A stretch of DNA of 64,000 nt. Origin: Burkholderiales bacterium. GTDB lineage: Bacteria; Pseudomonadota; Gammaproteobacteria; Burkholderiales; Burkholderiaceae_F. The stretch covers positions 1 to 64,000 of the forward strand of contig JADCGS010000037.1 of NCBI GenBank assembly GCA_020248865.1, written 5' to 3'. The position numbers and the translations under genes were made by a program. This document shows, piece by piece, positions 1 through 7,865 of the stretch (the stretch's first letter is position 1; each line of letters starts with the position of its first letter). Below the pieces are notes generated by a model. It saw only the letters and a list, made by a program, of their open reading frames with translations, had not been told where the DNA came from and searched no databases.

Positions 1-192
1 CACGATCTGGGCAAGTTCGGTAACGCCAAGGGCCTGTTCGACTACCTGCAGCTGCTCATGCCCTTCGACGACCCGGCCAAGCTGAACGACGCGCAGAAGA
101 CCGCGGTCACCGCCTACATGCTGGCCCGTAACGGCAGCCTGATGCCCGCCGGCACGCTGCCGGCCGGCGGCGACGCGACGCCGATCAGGTAG
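1..192 (+). CDS. C-terminal end of a cytochrome c-like protein (partial)
   Basis: Only the last 63 codons lie in the window, and the frame is open from base 1 to the TAG at 190-192. The visible residues include GLFDYLQLLMPFDDP, then LNDAQKTAVTAYMLARNG. That layout (an MP segment followed by a helix with AY.LARNG) is typical of the end of class I c-type cytochromes, where the Met is the distal haem ligand. The haem-binding CXXCH would lie outside the window, so the call rests on the tail alone. Its last 8 bases overlap the end of the convergent acr3 gene. Confidence 0.5.
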   Translation, partial: HDLGKFGNAKGLFDYLQLLMPFDDPAKLNDAQKTAVTAYMLARNGSLMPAGTLPAGGDATPIR

Positions 193-1231
193 GTCGCCCG
201 CGAGTCGCCGCGCCCGCCTCGTACCAGCCCTTGCTGGCGTTGACCCAGCGCACCACCAGCAGCATCACCGGCACCTCGATCAGCACGCCGACCACGGTGG
301 CCAGCGCGGCGCCGGACTCGAAGCCGAACAGGCTGATCGCTGCGGCCACCGCCAGTTCGAAGAAATTGCTGGCGCCGATCAGCGCCGAGGGGCAGGCCAC
401 GCTGTGCTGCTCGCCCAGCGCGCGGTTGCCCCAGTAGGCCAGCCCCGCGTTGAAGAACACCTGGATCAGAATCGGCACCGCCAGCAGCGCGATCACCAGC
501 GGCTGGCGCAGGATCTGCTCGCCCTGGAAGGCGAACAGCAGCACCAGTGTCGCCAGCAGCGCCACGATCGACCACGGCCCGAGCGCCCTGAGCAGCGCAT
601 CGAGCGCGGCCGTGCCGCCCCGCCGCAGCACGCGGGCGCGGATCGCCTGCGCCACGATCACCGGCACCACGATGTACAGCAGCACCGAGGTGAGCAACGT
701 GTCCCAGGGCACCGTGATCGAGGCCACCCCCAGCAGCAGCGCCACCAGCGGCGCGAAGGCGAAGATCATGATGACATCGTTCAGCGCCACCTGGCTCAGC
801 GTGAAGTACGGGTCGCCGTGGGTCAGCCGGCTCCACACGAACACCATGGCGGTGCAGGGCGCGGCGGCCAGCAGGATGAGGCCGGCCACGTAGCTGTCGA
901 TCTGCCCGGCCGGCAACCAGGGCGCGAACAACTGCTTGATGAACACGTAAGCCAGCAGCGCCATCGAGAACGGCTTGACCAGCCAGTTGACGGCCAGCGT
1001 CACGCCGATGCCGCGCGCATGCTGGCGTACCTGGCCCAGCGCACCGAAGTCGATGCGCAGCAGCATCGGGATGATCATCACCCAGATCAGCAGTCCGACC
1101 GGCAGGTTGACCCGGGCGAACTCCATCGCGCCGATCGCCTGCACCGGTGCCGGAAACAACTGGCCGAGCGCGATGCCGATCACGATGCACAGCGCGACCC
1201 ACAGCGTGAGGTAGCGCTCGAAGACGCTCAT
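185..1231 (-). CDS. acr3: ACR3-family arsenite efflux permease
   Basis: Inner-membrane carrier that exports As(III). The 348-residue product has about ten hydrophobic segments. It shows the family motifs VNWLVKPFSMALL and AAPCTAMVFVWS; the latter carries the cysteine conserved in ACR3 transporters. The start was set at MSVFERYL because transmembrane segment 1 follows at once. An in-frame ATG exists 120 bp upstream (1351), at the head of two 60-bp repeat units, so a 40-residue N-terminal extension may be translated. Last gene of the leftward arsR-ORF-arsN-arsC-acr3 operon. Family call is firm; the real start is uncertain. Confidence 0.93.
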   Translation of the reverse strand: MSVFERYLTLWVALCIVIGIALGQLFPAPVQAIGAMEFARVNLPVGLLIWVMIIPMLLRIDFGALGQVRQHARGIGVTLAVNWLVKPFSMALLAYVFIKQLFAPWLPAGQIDSYVAGLILLAAAPCTAMVFVWSRLTHGDPYFTLSQVALNDVIMIFAFAPLVALLLGVASITVPWDTLLTSVLLYIVVPVIVAQAIRARVLRRGGTAALDALLRALGPWSIVALLATLVLLFAFQGEQILRQPLVIALLAVPILIQVFFNAGLAYWGNRALGEQHSVACPSALIGASNFFELAVAAAISLFGFESGAALATVVGVLIEVPVMLLVVRWVNASKGWYEAGAATRGRPT

Positions 1232-1351
1232 CGAACTTGCGTCGCGCTGCGCGCGCGGGGATTCGCCCTTGGGGCGGCCCGGCGGGAGTATCGGACCCCC
1301 CTCACGCTGCGCGCTCGGGGATTCGCCCTTGGGGCGGCCCGGCGGGCTCAT
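1232..1351 (-). repeat. 60-bp start-codon repeat array, 2 units, before acr3
   Basis: Two units of exactly 60 bp fill the space between the first ATG (1349-1351) and the acr3 start (1229-1231). Read on the minus strand, unit 1 encodes MSPPGRPKGESPSAQREG plus GP, and unit 2 encodes a variant starting ILPPGRPKGESPRAQRD. The frame is open and in register with acr3. The arsC stop lies only 4 bases before the first ATG. The original junction was therefore probably arsC stop-GGCG-ATGAGC, with the array placed at the ATGAGC. Each unit contains the inverted repeat CGCCC-TTG-GGGCG. Confidence 0.9.
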
Positions 1352-1355
1352 CGCC

Positions 1356-1856
1356 TCAGCTCCGCCCGATTTCCTGCAGCCGCGCGCTCAGCGCCTGGCG
1401 TTCGATCCGCGCCAGGGGCAGGCTGAGGAACAGCTGGATACGGTGCTGCAGTCGGCTGAACGCCTGGAAGAACGCCTTGCGCTTGTCTTCGTCGCTGCCC
1501 TCGGCGGCGGCCGGGTCGGCCACGCCCCAGTGGGCGGTGATCGGCTGGCCCGGCCACAGCGGACAGGTCTCGCCGGCGGCGCTGTCGCACACGGTGAAGA
1601 CGAAGTCCAGCGGCGGTGCGCCCGCGGCTGCGAACTCCTCCCAGCTCTTGCTGCGCAGGCCGGCGGTGTCCATCCGGTTCTTCTGCAGCAACTCGATGGC
1701 GAAGGGGTTGACGCGGCCGGTGGGCTGCGAGCCGGCCGAGTACGCCCTGAAACGCGGCGCGCCGTAGGCGTTCATCATCACCTCGGCCAGGATCGAGCGG
1801 GCCGAGTTGCCGGTGCACAGAAACAGGACGTGGTGGGGGCGATCGATTGGATTCAC
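1356..1856 (-). CDS. arsC: Arsenate reductase, low-molecular-weight phosphatase type
   Basis: Reduces arsenate to arsenite for export by ACR3. The 166-residue product has the LMW protein tyrosine phosphatase P-loop near its N terminus (VLFLCTGNSARS, the CX5R nucleophile loop). It continues with AYSAGSQPTGRVNP and later the aspartate-containing DFVFTVCDSAAGE, as in thioredoxin- or mycothiol-coupled arsenate reductases. The GTG start at 1856 overlaps the TGA of the arsN-like gene (GTGA), which implies translational coupling. An in-frame ATG further upstream would run through arsN and was rejected. Confidence 0.9.
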   Translation of the reverse strand: MNPIDRPHHVLFLCTGNSARSILAEVMMNAYGAPRFRAYSAGSQPTGRVNPFAIELLQKNRMDTAGLRSKSWEEFAAAGAPPLDFVFTVCDSAAGETCPLWPGQPITAHWGVADPAAAEGSDEDKRKAFFQAFSRLQHRIQLFLSLPLARIERQALSARLQEIGRS

Positions 1857-2305
1857 GCAAAGCTCTCGGTCAGGCGCTTGGTCAGGCAGGTGCTGGTGGC
1901 CGGGCATAACTGGCTGAACTGCGGGCTCGACTGCAGGGCAGGGGCGGCGGCGCACCGGGCGATGACGGCATAGCCGTGGTGCGAGAACAGGTCGGCGGCG
2001 CTGGTGGTGAGCAGCGTCAGATCGCGCAGCCCTTGCGCCCGGGCACGCGCCTCGGCCGCCGCGATCAGCCGCCGCGCAAGCCCGCGGCCGCGTTGCGCCG
2101 GCGTCACGGCCAGCGAGCGCAGCAACCCGTGCGCGCCGTGCGGTTGCACGGCCACCGTGCCGACGAGCCGGCCGTCTTCCTCGGCGAGCACGAAGTCCGT
2201 CAGCGCTGCGTCTTCGAGGTCGGCCACCGGCAGGTCAGCCTCGGCGAGCAGGGCGCGCACCGCCCCTGCATCGGCAGGCGAGCCCGTGCGCAGCGTCACT
2301 GCCAT
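1853..2305 (-). CDS. GNAT acetyltransferase, ArsN-like
   Basis: A 150-residue GNAT-fold acetyltransferase. It has the acetyl-CoA binding block LAVTPAQRGRGLARRLIAAA (R-G-x-G-x-A pattern), followed by LTLLTTSAADLFSHHGY. The arsenic operon context and size match the ArsN2 group. Members of the wider ArsN family acetylate arsinothricin or related organoarsenicals; the substrate here is inferred from context only. The start MAVTLRTG was chosen because the GNAT fold begins there. It overlaps the upstream Cys-rich ORF by 10 bp and arsC by 4 bp. The tail after the GNAT core contains one cysteine pair-like stretch (LCPATSTC). Confidence 0.75.
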   Translation of the reverse strand: MAVTLRTGSPADAGAVRALLAEADLPVADLEDAALTDFVLAEEDGRLVGTVAVQPHGAHGLLRSLAVTPAQRGRGLARRLIAAAEARARAQGLRDLTLLTTSAADLFSHHGYAVIARCAAAPALQSSPQFSQLCPATSTCLTKRLTESFA

Positions 2306-2763
2306 GTCGGCCCCAGCCGGCGGTCGTGGATAGGCCGGGCAGGCGAGCCACGCGTCGCGGTTCTGGCCGGCGGGCGCGCGTGTATGCGTGCGGGCTCGGC
2401 GCTGCCGGGCCGGCAGGGCGCGGGTGTGGCGTCGAAGCGGGTCGACGGGGAGCAGGTCGCGCCGGAGCAGGTGAAGGTGGAACAGGTGAAGTCGGCGCAG
2501 TTCGAGGCGCAGTAGTCCGGGGTAGCGTGGATCGAAACGCAGCGGATCGATACGCAGCGGTTCCAGACGGAGCAGTTCCCAATGGGGCGGTTCCAAGCGG
2601 TGCGGCTGGAAACGGCGCGGTTGAAAACGGCGCGGATGAAAACGGTGCGGCTGGAAACGGTGCGGCTGAAAACGGTGCGGATCGATGCTGTGGCGGCAAA
2701 GGCGCGGCAGCGCTCGCCCGTGCGCTCGGGCGCCGCCAGGGGCGCATGGACGCGCGTCATCAT
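2296..2763 (-). CDS. Hypothetical Cys-rich pentad-repeat protein in the ars operon
   Basis: A 155-codon ORF between arsR and arsN. Its ATG overlaps the arsR stop as TGATG, and its end overlaps the arsN start by 10 bp. Residues about 25-100 follow a five-residue period, first with the form (T/A)V(F/S)xR, then with Cys at regular places (CADFTCSTFTCSGATC). Ten cysteines are present. This resembles a pentapeptide-repeat solenoid, but a 15-bp DNA repeat gives a five-residue period in every frame, so the pattern alone is not proof. The third codon position in this frame is almost always G or C, which favours real coding. Function unknown; thiol binding of As(III) is a guess. Confidence 0.45.
   Translation of the reverse strand: MMTRVHAPLAAPERTGERCRAFAATASIRTVFSRTVSSRTVFIRAVFNRAVSSRTAWNRPIGNCSVWNRCVSIRCVSIHATPDYCASNCADFTCSTFTCSGATCSPSTRFDATPAPCRPGSAEPARIHARPPARTATRGSPARPIHDRRLGPTWQ
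2536..2690. repeat. Degenerate 15-bp tandem repeat
   Basis: Imperfect units of about 15 bp related to GGTGCGGCTGAAAAC recur across this stretch, best preserved from 2580 to 2685. They underlie the five-residue period of the ORF on the minus strand. Units vary mainly at single bases (GGCTGGAAAC, GGTTGAAAAC, GGATGAAAAC), so the array is diverging rather than freshly expanded. Confidence 0.75.
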
Positions 2764-3146
2764 CAGGCGGCCTGCAGGGTGCGGCGGCGCTTGCGCACGC
2801 GTCGGGCCGGCTTTGCCGGGGCGCAGACCGCCGCCGGTTTGCAGCCGGTGTCGGGGCCGGCGTCGGCGGCGCAGCAGTTCTCGCTCAGGTAGCCGAGCAG
2901 CGCGTTCATCGCTGCGAAGTCCGCCGAGTAGAAGACGAAGCGGCCGTCCTGGCGCGCGCGCACCAGACCGGCGTGCGCCAGCTCCTTCAGGTGGAAGCTG
3001 AGGGTCGCGGGCGGCAGACCGAGCGCGGCAGCAATCTCGCCGGCTGCCATGCCGCTCGGCCCCTGCTGGACCAGCAGCCGATATACCGCCAGCCGCGTGT
3101 GCTGGGCCAGAGCGGCGAGGGCGGTGACGGCGTTCTTTGCTTTCAC
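2763..3146 (-). CDS. arsR: ArsR-family arsenic-responsive repressor
   Basis: Winged-helix repressor of the ars operon, 127 residues. The recognition region is GEIAAALGLPPATLSFHLKEL, followed by the beta-wing GLVRARQDGRFVFYSADF. The C terminus carries ENCCAADAGPDTGC and a further Cys. Paired C-terminal cysteines of this kind form the As(III) site in the Acidithiobacillus ferrooxidans-type ArsR, unlike the helix-3 CVC site of plasmid R773. The GTG at 3144-3146 starts the protein exactly at the conserved fold; the frame is open far upstream but that extension looks non-coding. First gene of the operon. Confidence 0.9.
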   Translation of the reverse strand: MKAKNAVTALAALAQHTRLAVYRLLVQQGPSGMAAGEIAAALGLPPATLSFHLKELAHAGLVRARQDGRFVFYSADFAAMNALLGYLSENCCAADAGPDTGCKPAAVCAPAKPARRVRKRRRTLQAA

Positions 3147-3153
3147 GTTTTGA

Positions 3154-3182
3154 ACAGTATGGAAATATCTGGCAGCCGTCAA
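3154..3182 (-). promoter_or_regulatory. Likely ars operon promoter
   Basis: On the minus strand TTGACG (3177-3182) is followed, 17 bases on, by TACTGT (3154-3159), and then the arsR GTG eight bases later. The -35 matches the sigma-70 consensus in five of six positions, the -10 in three. The spacer is AT-rich (ATATTTCCA) in an otherwise GC-rich region, as expected for an ArsR operator. ArsR autorepression here is inferred. Confidence 0.4.
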
Positions 3183-3540
3183 ACCTGCCGACTCGACTGT
3201 CGCCTCGACGCTGGCAGCAGCGCCGATCGCAGCGGCCTCATCCGCGCCGCCCGAACCGGCCGCCGACAGACCGACGCATCGATCGGCCGCGGCGCCGAGC
3301 GTGCGGCCGCAGGCGTCGGGCGCAGCGCCGGGAGCGCGTGATTGGAGGGTTCGCTCGACGCCCAGGCATGCAGCACTCGTGGGTTGTGCGCGGAGCGGAG
3401 CCCGTCGGTCGCCTTCAGGCGCTTTCGGGGCATTTCTCCCACCGGGCCGACGGCAGCGTCCGCATCGTCTTGCGCGCACGCCGATCCGGTCCAGCCGCTC
3501 GGCCTTGCTGAGGCTGGACAATCGGCCGACACTCGGCGGC
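3183..3540. other. Divergent intergenic region arsR / hydrolase
   Basis: About 360 bases with no supported gene. Several open frames cross it on both strands, as expected at this GC content, but none has a ribosome binding site and a recognisable product. The ars promoter lies at its left edge; a promoter for the rightward hydrolase must lie near its right edge but no clear hexamers were seen. Confidence 0.5.
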
Positions 3541-4914
3541 ATGCTCAAACCGAATGATCGTTCCGCCGCCCGCCATGTCGCCACGCTGCGTGGCGTGGGC
3601 AAAATGGCCGTCGACGCCACCATCGGCGTGACCGAACTGGTGCAGGCGCTGCACCTGCGCGTGGCGCACACGGCCACGCGGCCGGCAGGTGCGCCGGCGA
3701 CCGCCGCCATCGACGGCGTGACGCGCCTGGTCTACGGCGGCGTGCGCGGCGTCGCGCGCGCCGTGGGCGGCGGCCTGGATGCACTGCTGCGCCCGCTGCA
3801 GACGCTGCTTGTGAACGGCGCAGCCGATGCCTCCGCTGCGGCCCAACCGAATGCCGCCGACGCGCCCGCGACGATGAACACGCGAACCCGCGCCGCGCTG
3901 CTGGCGGCGCTCAACGGCGTGCTGGGCGACTACCTGGCGCGCACCGCCAACCCGCTGGCGATCCGGATGGCGCTGCGGCGCGACGGGCAGGCGCTCGACC
4001 TCGACCGCGTGGCCCTCACGCGCTCGGTGCCGCAGCCGAGCGGACGGTTGCTGCTGCTGGTGCACGGCCTGTGCATGAACGACCTGCAGTGGCAGCGGGC
4101 CGGTGCCGACGGCATCCCGCACGACCATGGCGCCGCACTGGCGCGCGACCTCGGCTTCGCGCCCGTCTACCTGCACTACAACTCGGGTCTGCACGTGTCG
4201 ACCAACGGCCGGGCGCTGTCCGGGCAACTGGCCGCGCTGGTAGCGGCCTGGCCGGTGCCGGTGGAGTCGCTGGTCGTCATCGGTCACAGCATGGGGGGAC
4301 TGGTGGCGCGCAGCGCGGTGCACTACGGCACGGAGCAGGGCGCCGATTGGGTGCGGCGGCTCAGCGCACTGGTGTTCCTGGGCACGCCCCACCACGGCGC
4401 GCCGCTGGAGCGCGGCGGGCACTGGATCGACGTGCTGCTCCAGAGTCAGCCTTACACCGAGCCCTTCGCGCGCCTGGGCATGCTGCGCAGCGCCGGCATT
4501 ACCGACCTGCGCCACGGCAACGTGCGCGACGAGGACTGGAGCGGCCACGACCGCTTTGCCCGCGGCAAGGCAGTCAACCACGACCCGCGCCTGCCGTTGC
4601 CTCTGCCCGCGGACGTGGCCTGCTACGCGGTGGCCGGGACCACCGCCACGACGCTGCCGGCGGGCCGCACCGACGCGCGGACCGCGCCCGAGGTCGCGGC
4701 GCGTATCAAGCTGCCCGGCGATGGGCTCGTGCCCGTGGCCAGCGCCCTGGGCCGGCACGCGGCGGCCGACATGACGCTGCGATTGGCCGCCGAGCACTGG
4801 TGGATTGCGCCGGGCACAGGCCACCTGGACTTGCTGTCGTCGCCCGCCGTGTATGCGCGGCTGCGCGACTGGCTGGCGCCCCCCGCGGCGTCCACTCCGG
4901 AAAGAGCCGCCTGA
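3541..4914 (+). CDS. Alpha/beta-hydrolase (lipase/PGAP1-like)
   Basis: A 457-residue hydrolase. The core begins near residue 165 with LLLLVHGLCMNDLQW (oxyanion-hole HG). It has the nucleophile elbow GHSMGGLVARSA near residue 245, then LGTPHHGAPLERGG, typical of triacylglycerol-lipase/PGAP1-like families. The likely catalytic His lies in GTGHLDLL close to the C terminus. About 150 residues precede the fold, rich in Ala/Val and lacking an obvious signal peptide. Substrate unknown; an ester of a lipid or polyhydroxyalkanoate is possible but unsupported. The start ATG at 3541 is the first with a plausible protein N terminus. Confidence 0.8.
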   Translation: MLKPNDRSAARHVATLRGVGKMAVDATIGVTELVQALHLRVAHTATRPAGAPATAAIDGVTRLVYGGVRGVARAVGGGLDALLRPLQTLLVNGAADASAAAQPNAADAPATMNTRTRAALLAALNGVLGDYLARTANPLAIRMALRRDGQALDLDRVALTRSVPQPSGRLLLLVHGLCMNDLQWQRAGADGIPHDHGAALARDLGFAPVYLHYNSGLHVSTNGRALSGQLAALVAAWPVPVESLVVIGHSMGGLVARSAVHYGTEQGADWVRRLSALVFLGTPHHGAPLERGGHWIDVLLQSQPYTEPFARLGMLRSAGITDLRHGNVRDEDWSGHDRFARGKAVNHDPRLPLPLPADVACYAVAGTTATTLPAGRTDARTAPEVAARIKLPGDGLVPVASALGRHAAADMTLRLAAEHWWIAPGTGHLDLLSSPAVYARLRDWLAPPAASTPERAA

Positions 4915-4996
4915 GCACGCCGCGGTAGGACGCACCGCGCGGGCCTGCGTATGGCCCGGGGCGGGCGCTGCCATCCGCGCGCTGTGCCGCGCGGCG

Positions 4997-7030
4997 TCAG
5001 TTGCCGAGCAGGTAGCGCTCGAGGAACAGCACCCGCGCGTAGAACAGGTAGTCGGCGTTTTCCTTCTTGGCGAAGCCGTGGCCTTCGTTCTCGGCGATCA
5101 GGGTCCATACCGGCACGCCGTTCTTGCGCACGGTGGCGGCGATCTGCTCGGCCTCCTGCACCGGCACCCGTGGGTCGTTGCGGCCGTGGACGATGAACAT
5201 CGGCACCTTGATCCGGTGCGCGTTGTTGGCGGGAGCGATCTCTTGCATCCATTTGCGCATGGCCGGGTCGCGCTCGTCGCCGTACTCCACCCGCCGCAGG
5301 TCGCGCCGGTAGCTCTCGGTGCGTTCGAGAAAGGTCACGAAGTTGGAGATGCCCACCGTCGGAATCGCGCCGCGGATGCGGTCGGAGTAGTGCACTGCCA
5401 CCGCATTGGCCATGTAGCCGCCGTAGCTGCCGCCCTGCACCACGACGCGCGAGGCATCCAGGTCCGGCTGCTGCGCGATCCAGTCGAGCAGCGCGCCGAT
5501 GTCCCGCACCGAGTCCTCGCGCAGCCTGCCATTGTCCAGTTGATGGAAGGTCTTGCCGAAGCCGGTGGAGCCGCGCACGTTGGGTTCGATGAAGGCGATG
5601 CCGAGCTCGTTGACGATGAAGTTGTAGCGGCCGTTGAAGCCGACCCGCGCCTGCGCTTCGGGGCCGCCGTGGATGTCGATCAGCACCGGCCGCTTGCCGG
5701 TGAAGGCGGCGGGCGGGCGCTGGATCAGCCCGGTGATGGTGCGGCCGTCGAAGCTCTTCCAGGCGATCTGCTCGACCGGCGTGAAGCGCGTGGTGTCGAT
5801 GCCGGCGGTGTCGGCGGCCACCCACAGCGTGCCGGCGGCCGCCGGCGCACCGAGGTCGAGCAGGCGGATCTCCGCCGGCGCCGATGGCGAGGTCGACACG
5901 TAGGCGAGCCGGCTGCCGTCGGCCGACAGTTTCACGCTCGTGACGTTGCTGCCTCGGGGTAGCGACAGCGACAGCGGCCTGAGCGTCTCCAGGTCGATCA
6001 GGCGCAGCACGCCCACGCCCGCCTCATTGGTGATGAACGCGCCGCGCCGGCGGTCGCGCGCGACGGCCCCGCCCGCCGTATCCCAGGGCACGTCGGCGGT
6101 GATCGGGTCGAACCGATGCGACTGGGGGTCGTAGCGGTAGGCCTGGCGGAACTCGCCGAAGCGGTCGGTCACGACGACGAAGCGGCGGTCCTCCGCCGTA
6201 AAGGCACTGGCCAGGTAGAGCGCGCGCGGGTCGCCGTCGCGCGGCAACAGGCGTGTGCGCTGCCCGCTGCCCAGGTCCACGCGCCACACCTCCGCCTGGC
6301 TGGCGGAGATGTAGCGGTTGACGAGCAGGCTGCGGCCGTCCGCCGTCATGTCGCCGGGCCACCAGCCGGTGCCGGGCAGATCGAAGCGCGCCAGCACCTT
6401 GCCGGTCTTGACCTCGACGAGCGAGATCGTGTTGGCGGCACCGCCGGCCCCGGCGGCCGTCGCGTCGACCTGGGCGCAGGTCGTGAGCACGGCGGTGCCG
6501 GCGCGATTGAAAGGGCCGGCGTCGCAGCGCTGGCCCGGCTGGGTGAGCGCGGTCTCCACGCCGCTCGCCAGATCGCGCTGGAACACCTGGGTTGCCTCGC
6601 TGCCGCCGGCGTCGCGCTCGAACACGATGATGTTCGGGTCGCTCGGGAGGAAGTCGCCGCTGCGCGTCGGCTCGTTGGCGGTGGTGATCTGCCGCAGCGG
6701 CTGGCCCGGCGCGCTGGCGATATGCAACTGCGCCCGCTCCGCCGTGGGCGGACCGGCACGCCACACCACCAGCAGGCGCTGGCCGTCGGGCGTCATGTCC
6801 GCCAACCCGGCGCCGCGGAACTCGGTGTAGCGGCCCACCCGCGCGGGCAGGCTGGCGGGCACGGCAGGCACGTCGCTCATCGTGAGCGCCGGCGGCGGTG
6901 GGAGGACGGCGGCGGTCTGCGGTGCGGCGGCTGGCGCCGCGCAGGCGGTCAGGAGCAGGGGTGCGACCAGCGCGGCGGCCAGCGTTGCGGCCAGAACGGG
7001 CAAGGCGGTGCGATACGGGAGGCTTTGCAC
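4997..7030 (-). CDS. S9-family prolyl oligopeptidase-like peptidase, lipoprotein
   Basis: A 677-residue secreted serine peptidase. The N terminus is a lipoprotein signal (VAPLLLTACAAP, lipobox LTAC), so the enzyme is probably anchored in the membrane facing the periplasm. Residues about 60-420 form a WD40/beta-propeller-like region, and the C-terminal third is the alpha/beta-hydrolase domain. The triad is visible: Ser in VVQGGSYGGYMAN, Asp in VHGRNDPRVP, His in NEGHGFAKKEN. This matches acylaminoacyl-/prolyl-oligopeptidases (DAP2 type). Transcribed leftward, downstream of the DUF1499 gene with a 164-bp gap that may hold a decayed 60-bp repeat. Confidence 0.92.
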   Translation of the reverse strand: MQSLPYRTALPVLAATLAAALVAPLLLTACAAPAAAPQTAAVLPPPPALTMSDVPAVPASLPARVGRYTEFRGAGLADMTPDGQRLLVVWRAGPPTAERAQLHIASAPGQPLRQITTANEPTRSGDFLPSDPNIIVFERDAGGSEATQVFQRDLASGVETALTQPGQRCDAGPFNRAGTAVLTTCAQVDATAAGAGGAANTISLVEVKTGKVLARFDLPGTGWWPGDMTADGRSLLVNRYISASQAEVWRVDLGSGQRTRLLPRDGDPRALYLASAFTAEDRRFVVVTDRFGEFRQAYRYDPQSHRFDPITADVPWDTAGGAVARDRRRGAFITNEAGVGVLRLIDLETLRPLSLSLPRGSNVTSVKLSADGSRLAYVSTSPSAPAEIRLLDLGAPAAAGTLWVAADTAGIDTTRFTPVEQIAWKSFDGRTITGLIQRPPAAFTGKRPVLIDIHGGPEAQARVGFNGRYNFIVNELGIAFIEPNVRGSTGFGKTFHQLDNGRLREDSVRDIGALLDWIAQQPDLDASRVVVQGGSYGGYMANAVAVHYSDRIRGAIPTVGISNFVTFLERTESYRRDLRRVEYGDERDPAMRKWMQEIAPANNAHRIKVPMFIVHGRNDPRVPVQEAEQIAATVRKNGVPVWTLIAENEGHGFAKKENADYLFYARVLFLERYLLGN

Positions 7031-7109
7031 GATGGGGTGTCCAGTGATGGTTGCGGCCGTTCAGAGCCTGCGGAAGGATCTACTGCGTGACCCGAACTCC
7101 GATCTCACA

Positions 7110-7165
7110 CCTGCGCTGCGCGCCGTCGTACTTCCGTACGGGTTTGCTGCCCGGCGCGATCGCGG
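7110..7165 (-). repeat. Possible remnant of the 60-bp start-codon repeat
   Basis: The plus-strand run GCTGCGCGC, a G/T-rich middle, and CCCGGCGCGAT aligns with the 60-bp repeat (GCTGCGCGC ... GCCCGGCGGGCTCAT). The minus-strand reading APGSKPVRKYDGAQRR resembles PPGRPKGEYPSAQRE. It sits upstream of the S9 peptidase gene in the same orientation as the other arrays. The match is weak and could be chance at this GC content. Confidence 0.25.
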
Positions 7166-7194
7166 GCCGCTCGCGGCGGCTCTGTTGCAGGCAC

Positions 7195-7710
7195 TCAGCC
7201 GCCTGCCGCAGCCAGCGCCGCACGAATATGCTCAATGCGTGCGCGGTTGGCGCCGAAGTCGCTCTTGCCAAGGCGCGAGGCCGACCGCACGTGAATGACT
7301 CCGCCGGCGGGCGCAACGAAGAACTCGGCGTCGTCGACGAAGCCCAGCCAGCGGGTCGTGAACTGCACGTACAGGTAGTCGGGCGCGGAGGTCATGATGC
7401 GCGAGCCCGGCATCTTGAGCACGATCTCGCCGATGCGCGTGAGCGCCTGCGCGCCGGCCTGCGGGCCTGCGGGCGCGTAGCGCAGCGGCTCGATCGCCGC
7501 GTAGCGGGCGCCGTCCCCGTCGTAAGCCCCGGCCTGGCTGCTGACCGAGTTGGGCGTGCGCGACGGTGGCTTGAGCTGGCTGTCGCGCACGCCGAGATCA
7601 TCGGGCATCGAACCCTTGAGCAGGCCGAGCTGGCCAGCCACCAGCACCACCACAGGGCCGACGACGAGCGCCAGGAAGAGTGTCAGGAGAAGCGCGGGCA
7701 GGAGCTTCAT
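7195..7710 (-). CDS. DUF1499-domain protein
   Basis: A 171-residue protein with an N-terminal membrane segment (ALLLTLFLALVVGPVVVLVA), probably a signal anchor. The DUF1499 domain occupies residues about 50-165, recognisable from VLKMPGSRIMTSAPDYLYVQ and TTRWLGFVDDAEF, then IHVRSASRLGKSDFGANRAR. The function of the family is unknown. Start at 7710 fits the signal anchor. It is divergent from the two-component system (155-bp shared upstream region) and upstream of the S9 peptidase. Confidence 0.85.
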   Translation of the reverse strand: MKLLPALLLTLFLALVVGPVVVLVAGQLGLLKGSMPDDLGVRDSQLKPPSRTPNSVSSQAGAYDGDGARYAAIEPLRYAPAGPQAGAQALTRIGEIVLKMPGSRIMTSAPDYLYVQFTTRWLGFVDDAEFFVAPAGGVIHVRSASRLGKSDFGANRARIEHIRAALAAAGG

Positions 7711-7865
7711 GCGGCAGCAATTCGCAACGAAAGGCTCGGACGTTACCGCAACAGGCGCGACCGCCGCCGTGCCCGCCGGCGCCGAGTTTCCTTATCCTGA
7801 CGACGGGGCTGGCGGCGCCGCGCTGTGGCGCCGGGCCCGCCGAGCCGCTCAACCGCCATCCGCCA

